Shown in pieces: positions 7,750 to 13,997 of a stretch of 17,514 nucleotides of DNA. The notes beneath the pieces were generated by a model. The model made no database searches. It had not been told where the DNA came from and was given only the letters and a program-made list of their open reading frames with translations. This DNA is from Fusobacterium sp. (lineage in GTDB: Bacteria > Fusobacteriota > Fusobacteriia > Fusobacteriales > Fusobacteriaceae): NCBI GenBank assembly GCA_020024915.1, contig JAHHSZ010000033.1:1-17514 (forward strand), read 5' to 3'. The translations under genes and the position numbers were made by a program. Numbering within the stretch: position 1 is the stretch's first letter; each line of letters begins with the position of its first letter.

Positions 7750-7770
7750 TTGTCCATATACATATTTTAT
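7744..7770 (+). repeat. 27-bp dispersed repeat, copy 2, at the mnmG stop codon
   Basis: Partner of 6084-6110, with differences at only two positions. The minus-strand stop TAA of mnmG (7767-7769) is placed in the repeat exactly as the ABC-F stop is in copy 1. Positions 7746-7765 match the origin iteron-like consensus at 15 of 20, including the TG and ATATACAT blocks. Confidence 0.6.
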
Positions 7771-9614
7771 TTTAAGTATCCTATTAGTAGAGCTATATCA
7801 TTACCTGTGACTCCACTTATTCTTGAAGCTTCTCCTATTGATAGTGGTCTGATCTCTTCTAGTCCACTTCTAGCTATATTAGATATTCCTTTTACAAGTG
7901 AGAAATCAAAATCCTTAGGTATTCTCATCTCCTCTAATTTTTTAAACTTCTCTATCTGTTCATTCTCTCTTTGAATGAAAATATCATATTTTATAATTGT
8001 TTCTATCTGATTTTTTATGAATTCAGGATAATCTTCAATCTCTGTAACCTCTTTCAAGCTATCATAAGTTACCTCTTTAACTTTTAATAGCTCACCTATT
8101 TTTATCCCTTTAGCAAACTTTTGATTAGAACCAAGTTTTTCCAATAACTCATTAGCTTTTACCATTGGTACACTTATGTTTCTAAGTCTCTCTATCTCTG
8201 TATTAACTATATTGATTGCATTCTCTAAATATTCTAATCTCTCCTTAGATAGTATTCCAATCTCTTTTGCTTTTTCAGACAATCTCATAAAAGCATTGTC
8301 AAATCTCAATGTCAATCTATACTCTGAACGAGAAGGTAAAACTCTATATGGCTCTGGAGTTTTTTTATGAATTATATCATCAACCAAAACTCCTATATAC
8401 CCTTCACTCCTATCTATGATTACAGGCTCTTTTCCATCTATCTTTCTAGCAGCATTCACTCCAGCCATAAATCCTTGACAAGCTGCCTCTTCATATCCTG
8501 ATGTTCCATTTATCTGTCCAGCAAAATATAGTCCAGAGATCTTCTTACTCTCTAGACTCGGATATAGTTGTGAGGCTGGTGCATAATCATATTCCACAGC
8601 ATAACCATGTCTCATTATCTTAGCATTTTCAAGCCCAGCTATAGTTCTCATCATAGCCTCTTGAGCAAATGGTGGCATAGCTGTTGTAAGTCCATTTACA
8701 TAGATCTCCTCTGAATCTGCTGACTCCAGCTCCAAGAAAATCTGATGATTTGTCTTATCTGGGAAGTTTAATACCTTTCTATCTAGTGACGGACAGTGTC
8801 TTGGTCCATGTGTCTCTATTATTCCACTAACTATTGGAGAGTATTTTAACATATCTTTAGCTACCTCTATTGTCTTTTCAGTTGTATGAGTAAGCCAAGT
8901 TGGAACTACATTGTTTCTCTCTTTATTTGTAAATATTGAAAAATATCTTGGATGCTCCTCACCTTTTAGCTCCTCCATCTTAGAAAAATCTATGCTTCTT
9001 CTATCCAATCTTGGTGGAGTTGCTGTCTGATATCTCTCTATGTGTATCCCGTGAGCTCTCAATGAATCAGATAGTTTCTCTGCTGATTCCTCTCCCTGTC
9101 TTCCTGCTGAATAAGTTACATCTCCAATTACAATCTTTCCTTTTAAAAATGTTCCTGTTGCTAAAACTACTGCCTTAGCAAAGTATGTGATGCCCAATCT
9201 TGTCCTGATACCTTTGATCTCTCCTTTATCTACAATTATCTGCTCTACACAGTCTTGTACCATATTAAGATTTTCAGTATTTTCAAGTTTCTTTCTCATT
9301 TTTGTTCTATATAGATACTTATCAGCTTGACCTCTTGTTATTCTAGCTGCTGGACCCTTACTCTCATTTAGATGTTTCAACTGAAGATTGTACTCATCTG
9401 TATGCCTTCCCATCTCTCCACCTAAAATATCCATCTCTGCTACTAAATTACTCTTTCCAGGTCCTCCTATGGAAGGATTACAAGACATCATTGCTATTGT
9501 ATCTAAATAAAGAGTAAATATTGCTGTATCTTTTCCAAGTCTAGCTGTGGCAAGTGCAGCTTCAACTCCTGCATGTCCTCCACCTACGACTATTACATCA
9601 TAAATTTTCTTCAT
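7767..9614 (-). CDS. mnmG: MnmG (GidA), tRNA wobble-uridine modification FAD enzyme
   Basis: With MnmE it installs the carboxymethylaminomethyl (or aminomethyl) group at C5 of wobble U34 in certain tRNAs, using FAD, NADH and a folate carbon. The 615 residues match the family length. An N-terminal FAD-binding Rossmann motif GGGHAG is at 11-16, CNPSIGGPGKSN follows at 45-56, and the GidA signatures GPRHCPSLDRK and AGQINGTSGYEEAACQG lie further in. The C-terminal MnmE/tRNA-binding helical domain ends in TGNDIALLIGYLK. AGGAGG precedes the ATG. It follows mnmE by 63 nt, with a hairpin in the gap, and is the last gene of the origin-linked operon. No lost residues noticed. Confidence 0.97.
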   Translation of the reverse strand: MKKIYDVIVVGGGHAGVEAALATARLGKDTAIFTLYLDTIAMMSCNPSIGGPGKSNLVAEMDILGGEMGRHTDEYNLQLKHLNESKGPAARITRGQADKYLYRTKMRKKLENTENLNMVQDCVEQIIVDKGEIKGIRTRLGITYFAKAVVLATGTFLKGKIVIGDVTYSAGRQGEESAEKLSDSLRAHGIHIERYQTATPPRLDRRSIDFSKMEELKGEEHPRYFSIFTNKERNNVVPTWLTHTTEKTIEVAKDMLKYSPIVSGIIETHGPRHCPSLDRKVLNFPDKTNHQIFLELESADSEEIYVNGLTTAMPPFAQEAMMRTIAGLENAKIMRHGYAVEYDYAPASQLYPSLESKKISGLYFAGQINGTSGYEEAACQGFMAGVNAARKIDGKEPVIIDRSEGYIGVLVDDIIHKKTPEPYRVLPSRSEYRLTLRFDNAFMRLSEKAKEIGILSKERLEYLENAINIVNTEIERLRNISVPMVKANELLEKLGSNQKFAKGIKIGELLKVKEVTYDSLKEVTEIEDYPEFIKNQIETIIKYDIFIQRENEQIEKFKKLEEMRIPKDFDFSLVKGISNIARSGLEEIRPLSIGEASRISGVTGNDIALLIGYLK

Positions 9615-9639
9615 AGTTTTCCTCCTAACTACATAAATT

Positions 9640-9678
9640 AAGAAAGAGGATTACTCAAATTGAGAATCCTCATTTCTT
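9640..9678 (-). terminator. Hairpin between mnmE and mnmG
   Basis: Arms GAGGATT (9646-9652) and AATCCTC (9665-9671) with an inner CAA/TTG pair, extended imperfectly by AAGAAA and TTTCTT. On the minus strand it starts at the mnmE stop and is followed by TTTCTTAATTT. The weak T-run suggests partial termination or an mRNA processing/stability hairpin rather than a full stop. Confidence 0.45.
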
Positions 9679-11048
9679 TATTTTCCAACACAGAAATTGC
9701 TAAAAATATGATCTAGTAGATCTTCACTAGATATCTCTCCAGTTACTTCTGAAAGTGAATCTAGAGCACCTTTTATATCTACTGCCATAAGATCCATTGG
9801 TAATCCTGAATTTATAGTATCAAAAATATTTTCTACATATTGCTTTGTCTTTTCTAATGCTGATTTATGTCTTACATTTGTAAGAGTAATTTTTTGTGAG
9901 CTATCCTCCACATTCTCATCAATGATGTGACGATATATCTCATCTTCCATCTCATCAATCCCTATGTTTTTCATAGCAGATATCTCTATCCATTTGCTAA
10001 CTTTAATCAATTTAGATAGATCTACCCTTCTCTCAATATCAATCTTATTTAAAATCCCTATTACCTTTTCACTATTAATAGCTTCATGTATTTTGAAATC
10101 TTCCTCTTCTAGCTCTTTCGAACCATCTATTACAAAGAGTATCAAGTCTGCACTATCAATCATCTTTTTAGATTTCTCCACACCGATATTTTCAACAATA
10201 TCATCTGTTTTTCTAATTCCAGCTGTATCTACTAATATCAAAGGAATTCCTTTTAAATTTACAACCTCTTCGATTACATCTCTTGTTGTTCCAGGAATGT
10301 GAGTTACAATGGCTCTCTCCTCACGTAAAACTGAATTTAACAGGCTTGACTTACCTACGTTAGGTTTACCTACTATGGCAGTCTTAATTCCCTCTTTAAT
10401 CATCTTTCCTTTGTCATAAGACCTAATCAATCTATCAGCTGTATCCACTACCTCTTGAAGATTTCCTACAAGATTCTCTGGAAGTGGATCGTCTATTCCC
10501 TCTTCTGGATAATCTAATACAACATTTATATGAGCTGCCACATCTAATATCAATTCTTTTAGATGTTCTATCTGCTCTTTAAGATCTCCTCTAAGCTGAT
10601 TTAATGATAGAGAAACTGATTTTTCAGTCTTTCCGTGAATTATATCTATAATTGCTTCTGCTTGAGTTAGATCTATTCTTCCATTTAAAAATGCTCTTCT
10701 AGTAAACTCTCCAATCTCAGCATGTCTTGCTCCATATTTTAGGACAGTCTCTAGTAATTTCTCTGTAATTATATATCCACCATGGCAGTTTATCTCTATT
10801 ACATTCTCTTTTGTATATGTATGTGGAGCTCTCATTATAGAAACCATTACCTCATCTATAATCTCTTCACCATCATAAATATGACCATAGTTTATACTGA
10901 AATTCCTTAAATCTTCAATCTTCTTTCCAGACTTTGGTTTAAAAATTTTCTCAAGAATTATAAAAGCGTCGCTCCCTGAAATTCTTACAATACCTATTCC
11001 ACCTTCTCCTCTTGGTGTAGATATAGCTGCTATTGTATCAAAAAGCAT
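9678..11048 (-). CDS. mnmE: MnmE (TrmE), tRNA modification GTPase
   Basis: Partner of MnmG in modifying U34 of tRNAs; a K+-dependent dimerising GTPase. The 456 residues show an N-terminal folate-binding domain (1-120), then helices into which a G domain is inserted: GKPNVGKS at 227-234, PGTTRD at 252-257, DTAG at 274-277 and NKID at 334-337. The protein ends in the diagnostic CVGK (Cys453). Length is normal and all motifs are intact. GAGG in AGGAGGCAAGT just before the ATG overlaps the jag stop codon (TAGGAGG), so the two genes are probably translationally coupled. Its position between jag and mnmG is the usual one near bacterial origins. Confidence 0.97.
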   Translation of the reverse strand: MLFDTIAAISTPRGEGGIGIVRISGSDAFIILEKIFKPKSGKKIEDLRNFSINYGHIYDGEEIIDEVMVSIMRAPHTYTKENVIEINCHGGYIITEKLLETVLKYGARHAEIGEFTRRAFLNGRIDLTQAEAIIDIIHGKTEKSVSLSLNQLRGDLKEQIEHLKELILDVAAHINVVLDYPEEGIDDPLPENLVGNLQEVVDTADRLIRSYDKGKMIKEGIKTAIVGKPNVGKSSLLNSVLREERAIVTHIPGTTRDVIEEVVNLKGIPLILVDTAGIRKTDDIVENIGVEKSKKMIDSADLILFVIDGSKELEEEDFKIHEAINSEKVIGILNKIDIERRVDLSKLIKVSKWIEISAMKNIGIDEMEDEIYRHIIDENVEDSSQKITLTNVRHKSALEKTKQYVENIFDTINSGLPMDLMAVDIKGALDSLSEVTGEISSEDLLDHIFSNFCVGK

Positions 11049-11057
11049 ACTTGCCTC

Positions 11058-11807
11058 CTATTTTTTTCTCTTAATTACAATATATCTCTTTGGATCTCTT
11101 CCCTCACTATAAGTATCTAGTTCAGGGTATTTATTAATCACTTCGTGAATTATCTTTCTCTCTCTTGGTGGCATAGGATTCAATCTTACTGGTCTAGTAG
11201 TTTTTAAAGCTTTTTCTGCCATTTTCTTCCCAAGCTCTTTCAATGTTTCTGTTCTTTTAGCTTTAAATCCCTCTACATCAACCTCTATTCTATACTCCTT
11301 CATAAGAGTATTCAATAGATACTCAAAACTATTTAATGTCTTACCTTTCTTACCAATGATAATTCCGTTGTCTTCTCCATAAAGATTAACTAAATAGTTT
11401 CTATCATTTATTCTATCAATTTCAACATCTAAAACCAAACCAATATTTTCTAAAAGCTCTTCTGCTTTAGCTTTTATCATATCAGTTGCATCTTTTCTCT
11501 CTTTTTTATTTACCTTTACCTCTGACTTTACTTCAATATCTCGTTTTTTCTTAGTTTCAATCTCTTTAGCTATCTCTTTTTCTACCTTTATTTCAGTCTT
11601 CTTAACTTCTTTTTTTACTTCAGCTTTTAAGCTTTTATCTATCTCAATTTCATAGATTCCGTCTTTCGTAAATAAACCTAAAAAAGACCTACTTTTTTGT
11701 TTTTCAACCACACTTTTAACTTGTTCAGGAGTTGCTTCCATAATCTTTAATGCTCTAGTTATAGCTTGTTCCTGACTCATAGCTTTTATTTCTATCACAT
11801 TACTCAT
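11058..11807 (-). CDS. jag: Jag/KhpB RNA-binding protein
   Basis: Cytoplasmic RNA-binding protein; family members (KhpB/EloR) affect cell elongation and mRNA fate and are nearly always encoded beside yidC. Three parts are visible in 249 residues: a Jag-N domain at 1-55, a long Lys/Glu-rich linker at 58-105, then a KH domain with the GKKG loop at 152-155, and an R3H domain (about 185-249) with the RKIIH motif at 217-221. The linker is strongly charged and probably flexible. AAGGAG within the last codons of yidC lies 9 nt before the ATG, so translation is likely coupled to YidC. Confidence 0.93.
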   Translation of the reverse strand: MSNVIEIKAMSQEQAITRALKIMEATPEQVKSVVEKQKSRSFLGLFTKDGIYEIEIDKSLKAEVKKEVKKTEIKVEKEIAKEIETKKKRDIEVKSEVKVNKKERKDATDMIKAKAEELLENIGLVLDVEIDRINDRNYLVNLYGEDNGIIIGKKGKTLNSFEYLLNTLMKEYRIEVDVEGFKAKRTETLKELGKKMAEKALKTTRPVRLNPMPPRERKIIHEVINKYPELDTYSEGRDPKRYIVIKRKK

Positions 11808-11811
11808 ACAA

Positions 11812-12432
11812 TTAATCTCCTTTTTTCATAATCAAGTATTGTTGCACTACTGAAGCAACACTTGATGTTAACCAATAAATTTGTAATCCCGCTGGCATTT
11901 TGTAAGATATAAATACCATCATTAGAGGAAACATATACATCATATTCTTCATTTGAGGATTATCTGATGATCCCATTAATTTTTGTTGGAAAAATGATAC
12001 TACTCCATTTAAAACAGGTAATATATAATAAGGGTCTGGATTAATTAATTGCAACCATAAAAATGTTGATTCCTGAGGAACATTTGCAGGATTTCTTAAT
12101 ACTCCAAACAATGCCCATAGTATAGGAAGTTGTATCAATAATGGAAGACATCCCCCCATAGGATTAACTTTATGCTTTTGATATAACTCCATAGTTTTTT
12201 GATTTACCATTTTAGGATCATTTTGATATTGTTGTTTAATCTTTTCAAGTTCAGGTTGTAATGCCTTCATACTCTTCATAGATCTATCTTGTTTTAAAGT
12301 TAATGGAAGTAATATAATTTTTATAACTATTGTAGCTAATATTATTGCCACTCCAAAGTTTCCTGTTAAGCTATGCATTAAATTTAAAAGAGCAGAAATA
12401 GCCCCCGTTAATAAACCATAAATATAACTCAT
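11812..12432 (-). CDS. yidC: YidC/Oxa1/SpoIIIJ membrane protein insertase
   Basis: Inserts and folds inner-membrane proteins, alone or with SecYEG. The 206 residues are the short form that lacks the large periplasmic domain of proteobacterial YidC. Hydrophobic segments lie near 5-40, 92-112, 130-150 and 165-200, with a charged cytoplasmic coiled stretch (about 48-88) between the first two. No lipobox cysteine is seen at the N-terminus, unlike many Firmicutes SpoIIIJ proteins. TAGGAGGATTA before the ATG is a strong ribosome site. The gene lies between yidD and jag in the standard order. Confidence 0.93.
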   Translation of the reverse strand: MSYIYGLLTGAISALLNLMHSLTGNFGVAIILATIVIKIILLPLTLKQDRSMKSMKALQPELEKIKQQYQNDPKMVNQKTMELYQKHKVNPMGGCLPLLIQLPILWALFGVLRNPANVPQESTFLWLQLINPDPYYILPVLNGVVSFFQQKLMGSSDNPQMKNMMYMFPLMMVFISYKMPAGLQIYWLTSSVASVVQQYLIMKKGD

Positions 12433-12464
12433 TAATCCTCCTAATTTTTTCTCTCACATTTTTT

Positions 12465-12683
12465 CTATTTTTTTTCTGGTACAGGATCATATCCACCAGG
12501 ATGAAAGGGATGACATTTCAAAATTCTTCTTACGCCTAAATAGCCCCCCCTTATTATCCCGAATCTCTCTATTGCTTCATAAGCATAAGCTGAGCAAGTG
12601 GGATAAAATCGGCAATTTTTGCCTAAAAATATAGATATATACTTTTGATAAAATTTAATCAATAAAAGCATAATTTTTTTCAT
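12465..12683 (-). CDS. yidD: YidD membrane protein insertion efficiency factor
   Basis: Small membrane-associated protein (DUF37/YidD) that helps YidC-dependent insertion. The hallmark sequence is clear: KFYQKYIS, CRFYPTCSAYAYEAIERFG and the end KCHPFHPGGYDPVP, with three conserved cysteines. The ATG at 12683 gives 72 residues and the typical MKK start. An ATG six bases upstream (12689) is possible, but it lies only 4 nt from the AGG of the ribosome site. That site overlaps the rnpA stop codon (AAGTAGGAAAA), indicating coupling. Confidence 0.92.
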   Translation of the reverse strand: MKKIMLLLIKFYQKYISIFLGKNCRFYPTCSAYAYEAIERFGIIRGGYLGVRRILKCHPFHPGGYDPVPEKK

Positions 12684-12694
12684 AGTCATTTTTC

Positions 12695-13033
12695 CTACTT
12701 AAATAATTTAACATTTTTAAGAACTTTATTCAAATCTTTTTCAATATCAAAAAAACTTAATTTTTTAATATTTTCTCCTGCAGTTCTTTTAGCCACAAAA
12801 ATAATATCATAACCATCTTTTAAATTTTCTTCATTTTGACGATAATACTCTCTAAATAATCTTTTTAATCTGTTTCTACAAACGGCATTTCCAGTCTTCT
12901 TACTTACAACAAAGCCACATCTTTTTAAATTACTATCATTTCTCTTAAAAAAAATAAGAGAGTAATAACCAAAACTTTTTCTTCCCGAATTGTAGATTAT
13001 TTGAAACTCTCTGTCTTTCTTCAAATTATTCAT
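12695..13033 (-). CDS. rnpA: RnpA, protein subunit of ribonuclease P
   Basis: Basic protein that assists the RNase P RNA in removing 5' leaders from tRNA precursors. From ATG 13033 it has 112 residues, the normal size. It contains the family pattern FVVSKKTGNAVCRNRLKR followed by LFREYYR, the RNR substrate/RNA-binding helix. The reading frame stays open to an ATG at 13105, but that would add 24 residues across the rpmH terminator hairpin with no ribosome site. AGGAG lies 10 nt upstream of ATG 13033. It is separated from rpmH by a hairpin, so expression should be lower than that of L34. Confidence 0.93.
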   Translation of the reverse strand: MNNLKKDREFQIIYNSGRKSFGYYSLIFFKRNDSNLKRCGFVVSKKTGNAVCRNRLKRLFREYYRQNEENLKDGYDIIFVAKRTAGENIKKLSFFDIEKDLNKVLKNVKLFK

Positions 13034-13081
13034 GATTATTATTCTCCTAAATAATACGCTATTTCCGATAAAAGGCTCTTG

Positions 13082-13111
13082 TAAAAACCCGGTGATATAT
13101 AACACCGGGTT
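13082..13111 (-). terminator. Terminator/attenuator between rpmH and rnpA
   Basis: Perfect 9-bp arms AACCCGGTG and CACCGGGTT (13086-13094 and 13103-13111), among the few GC-rich words in the region, with an 8-nt AT loop. On the minus strand they are followed by TTTTTAC. The hairpin touches the rpmH stop codon. Since no promoter is obvious for rnpA, it probably lets a fraction of transcripts through and sets L34 well above RnpA. Confidence 0.75.
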
Positions 13112-13246
13112 CTATGCTGATAATACTTTTCTACCTCTAGCTCTTCTTCTTTTTAATACTTTTCTACCGTTTTTAGTAGCCATTCTAGCTCTGAACCCGT
13201 GATCTTTTTTTCTTTTAGCTTTATTTGGTTGATATGTTCTTTTCAT
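13112..13246 (-). CDS. rpmH: Ribosomal protein L34
   Basis: A 44-residue, highly basic protein of the large ribosomal subunit. The translated sequence runs MKRTYQPNKAKRKKDHGF, then RARMATKNGRKVLKRRRARG and ends in RKVLSA, a textbook L34. GGAGGTG at 13252-13258 precedes the ATG with good spacing. It is the first gene of the operon and stands at the edge of the origin region, divergent from the rep gene. In most bacteria dnaA occupies that divergent position. Confidence 0.98.
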   Translation of the reverse strand: MKRTYQPNKAKRKKDHGFRARMATKNGRKVLKRRRARGRKVLSA

Positions 13247-13287
13247 TCTTTTTCACCTCCGAAAAAAATTCTATATTTCAGATAAGA

Positions 13288-13316
13288 ATTTTATAGTATT
13301 TTTGTCATTTTGTCAA
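13288..13316 (-). promoter_or_regulatory. Promoter of the rpmH operon
   Basis: On the minus strand TTGACA (13316-13311) is followed by TAAAAT (13293-13288) at 17 bases, or by TATAAA (13295-13290) at 15. The leader would be about 35 nt and contains only the GGAGGTG ribosome site. It is probably the main promoter for the whole seven-gene operon. Confidence 0.7.
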
Positions 13317-13476
13317 GTATTTATTGAAAAATATAAAAAAATAAAAAATAACAAACTATAACCTAGTATGTTTTTTTGTATTTTGTTTTTTTGTTCTATG
13401 TACAGACCAAGATAAAAAAAATTTTTTGATTAAGCTATATTTTTCAAGGACTAAATGAAAATTATTTAAAAAAAAT

Positions 13477-13496
13477 ATTAATGATTGTATACACAA
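13477..13496 (+). repeat. Iteron-like site 1 in the origin region
   Basis: Matches the 20-base reference at 13961-13980 at 15 positions, with the TGATT block and the TATACA core (starting at 13488). A matching ATTTTTGAAGG follows at 13509, as after site 6. Its right part, GTATACACA, resembles a DnaA box at 7 of 9 positions. Confidence 0.45.
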
Positions 13497-13580
13497 TATA
13501 AAAACTAGATTTTTGAAGGCATTTTTAACATAAGAATAAAATTAGCCCTCTATTTTTAATAGTTTTATATGATAAAAATT

Positions 13581-13600
13581 ATTACTGTGTATATACAAAT
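13581..13600 (+). repeat. Iteron-like site 2 in the origin region
   Basis: 15 of 20 positions match the reference. The TATACA core begins at 13592, 104 bases after site 1. Confidence 0.45.
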
Positions 13601-13686
13601 AAATCAATAATTATTTTTATTGAGATTTTAAGATAAAAGATAAATAAAACCCTTTGAAAAATAAGGATAAATTGAAGTATATAAAT

Positions 13687-13706
13687 ATTATTGATTATAT
13701 ACATTT
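13687..13706 (+). repeat. Iteron-like site 3, exact copy of site 6
   Basis: attattgattatatacattt is identical over all 20 bases to 13961-13980 and in the same orientation. Its core is 106 bases after that of site 2. Confidence 0.7.
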
Positions 13707-13762
13707 GATAAGGTATTTAATTTTTACATATTCTTATGTGGTATTCAAATATTTATTGAAAG

Positions 13763-13788
13763 AAAAAGCTAGAAAAATTAAGCTTTTT
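13763..13788. repeat. Inverted repeat in the origin region
   Basis: Arms AAAAAGCT and AGCTTTTT are separated by 10 bases. It could form a small hairpin. The rightward T-run is part of the stem, so it is not a convincing terminator. Confidence 0.5.
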
Positions 13789-13803
13789 AAAAAAACATCT
13801 TTT

Positions 13804-13823
13804 ATTAATATTCATATACATAT
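13804..13823 (+). repeat. Iteron-like site 4 in the origin region
   Basis: 15 of 20 positions match the reference, with the TATACA core at 13815, 117 bases after site 3. Its CATATACATATTT portion is the same as in the two repeats at the ABC-F and mnmG stop codons. Confidence 0.45.
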
Positions 13824-13837
13824 TTAAAAGCTCTCAT

Positions 13838-13894
13838 TTTTATTGAGTTTTCTTTAGAAGGAGAAGTTGCATAGGATTTACTAACTCAATAAAA
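13838..13894. repeat. 12-bp inverted repeat in the origin region
   Basis: Perfect arms TTTTATTGAGTT (13838-13849) and AACTCAATAAAA (13883-13894) flank 33 bases containing AGAAGGAGAAG. That word looks like a ribosome site, but no reading frame follows it. It is the longest inverted repeat in the origin region and could cruciform or fold in a transcript. Confidence 0.6.
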
Positions 13895-13930
13895 TAAAGA
13901 TTAGTTAAAATATTATATAAATTTAAAAAT

Positions 13931-13950
13931 ATTATTGTCAATATACATAA
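13931..13950 (+). repeat. Iteron-like site 5, overlapping the rep -35
   Basis: 15 of 20 positions match, including the full ATTATTG and ATATACAT blocks, with the core at 13942, 127 bases after site 4. It covers the predicted -35 and spacer of the rep promoter. Confidence 0.5.
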
Positions 13951-13963
13951 AAAATGGTATATT
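13935..13963 (+). promoter_or_regulatory. Promoter of the rep gene, embedded in iteron-like sites
   Basis: TTGTCA (13935-13940) and TATATT (13958-13963) are 17 bases apart. Initiation near 13970 would fall inside site 6 and give a leader of only about 28 nt before ATG 13998. Because sites 5 and 6 cover the promoter, binding of the Rep protein would block transcription, the usual autoregulation of plasmid initiators. Confidence 0.55.
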
Positions 13964-13980
13964 ATTGATTATATACATTT
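13961..13980 (+). repeat. Iteron-like site 6 (reference copy), overlapping the rep start site
   Basis: attattgattatatacattt, identical to 13687-13706. Its core is 30 bases after that of site 5 and it is followed directly by the rep ribosome site AAGGAG (13984-13989). Confidence 0.7.
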
Positions 13981-13997
13981 TTGAAGGAGATAATTTT

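Larger units (their letters stand above)
13247..13997. other. Putative chromosomal replication origin (oriC-like region)
   Basis: About 750 gene-free bases of extreme AT richness between rpmH and the divergent rep gene. Contents: the rpmH promoter; a T/A-run tract (about 13319-13430) with repeated G-T7-G words and an A8T6 block near 13413-13426, a candidate unwinding and bending element; six iteron-like sites; two inverted repeats (13763-13788 and 13838-13894); an ATTTTTGAAGG direct repeat (13509 and 13977); and the rep promoter. No perfect DnaA box TTATCCACA was found on either strand. Gene orientation diverges here. Only very short ORFs without ribosome sites occur. Calling it the origin rests on the flanking genes and repeats, not on data. 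Confidence 0.7.

Noticed and set aside
13034..13105. A longer RnpA starting at 13105
   Set aside because: The extra 24 codons run through the rpmH terminator hairpin, have no ribosome site and do not match the RnpA family.
13477..13980. A CRISPR array
   Set aside because: The repeats are short, degenerate, unevenly spaced and without cas genes; the spacers are AT-rich origin DNA.
13935..13997. An upstream TTG that would extend the Rep protein by 21 residues
   Set aside because: It lies in the predicted promoter and iteron-like sites, has no ribosome site, and the ATG at 13998 has AAGGAG at good spacing.
13247..13997. DnaA boxes in the origin region
   Set aside because: No TTATCCACA or its complement was found. 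The nearest words (GTATACACA in site 1, the complement of site 2) match at only 7 of 9 positions and are better explained as iteron-like sites.
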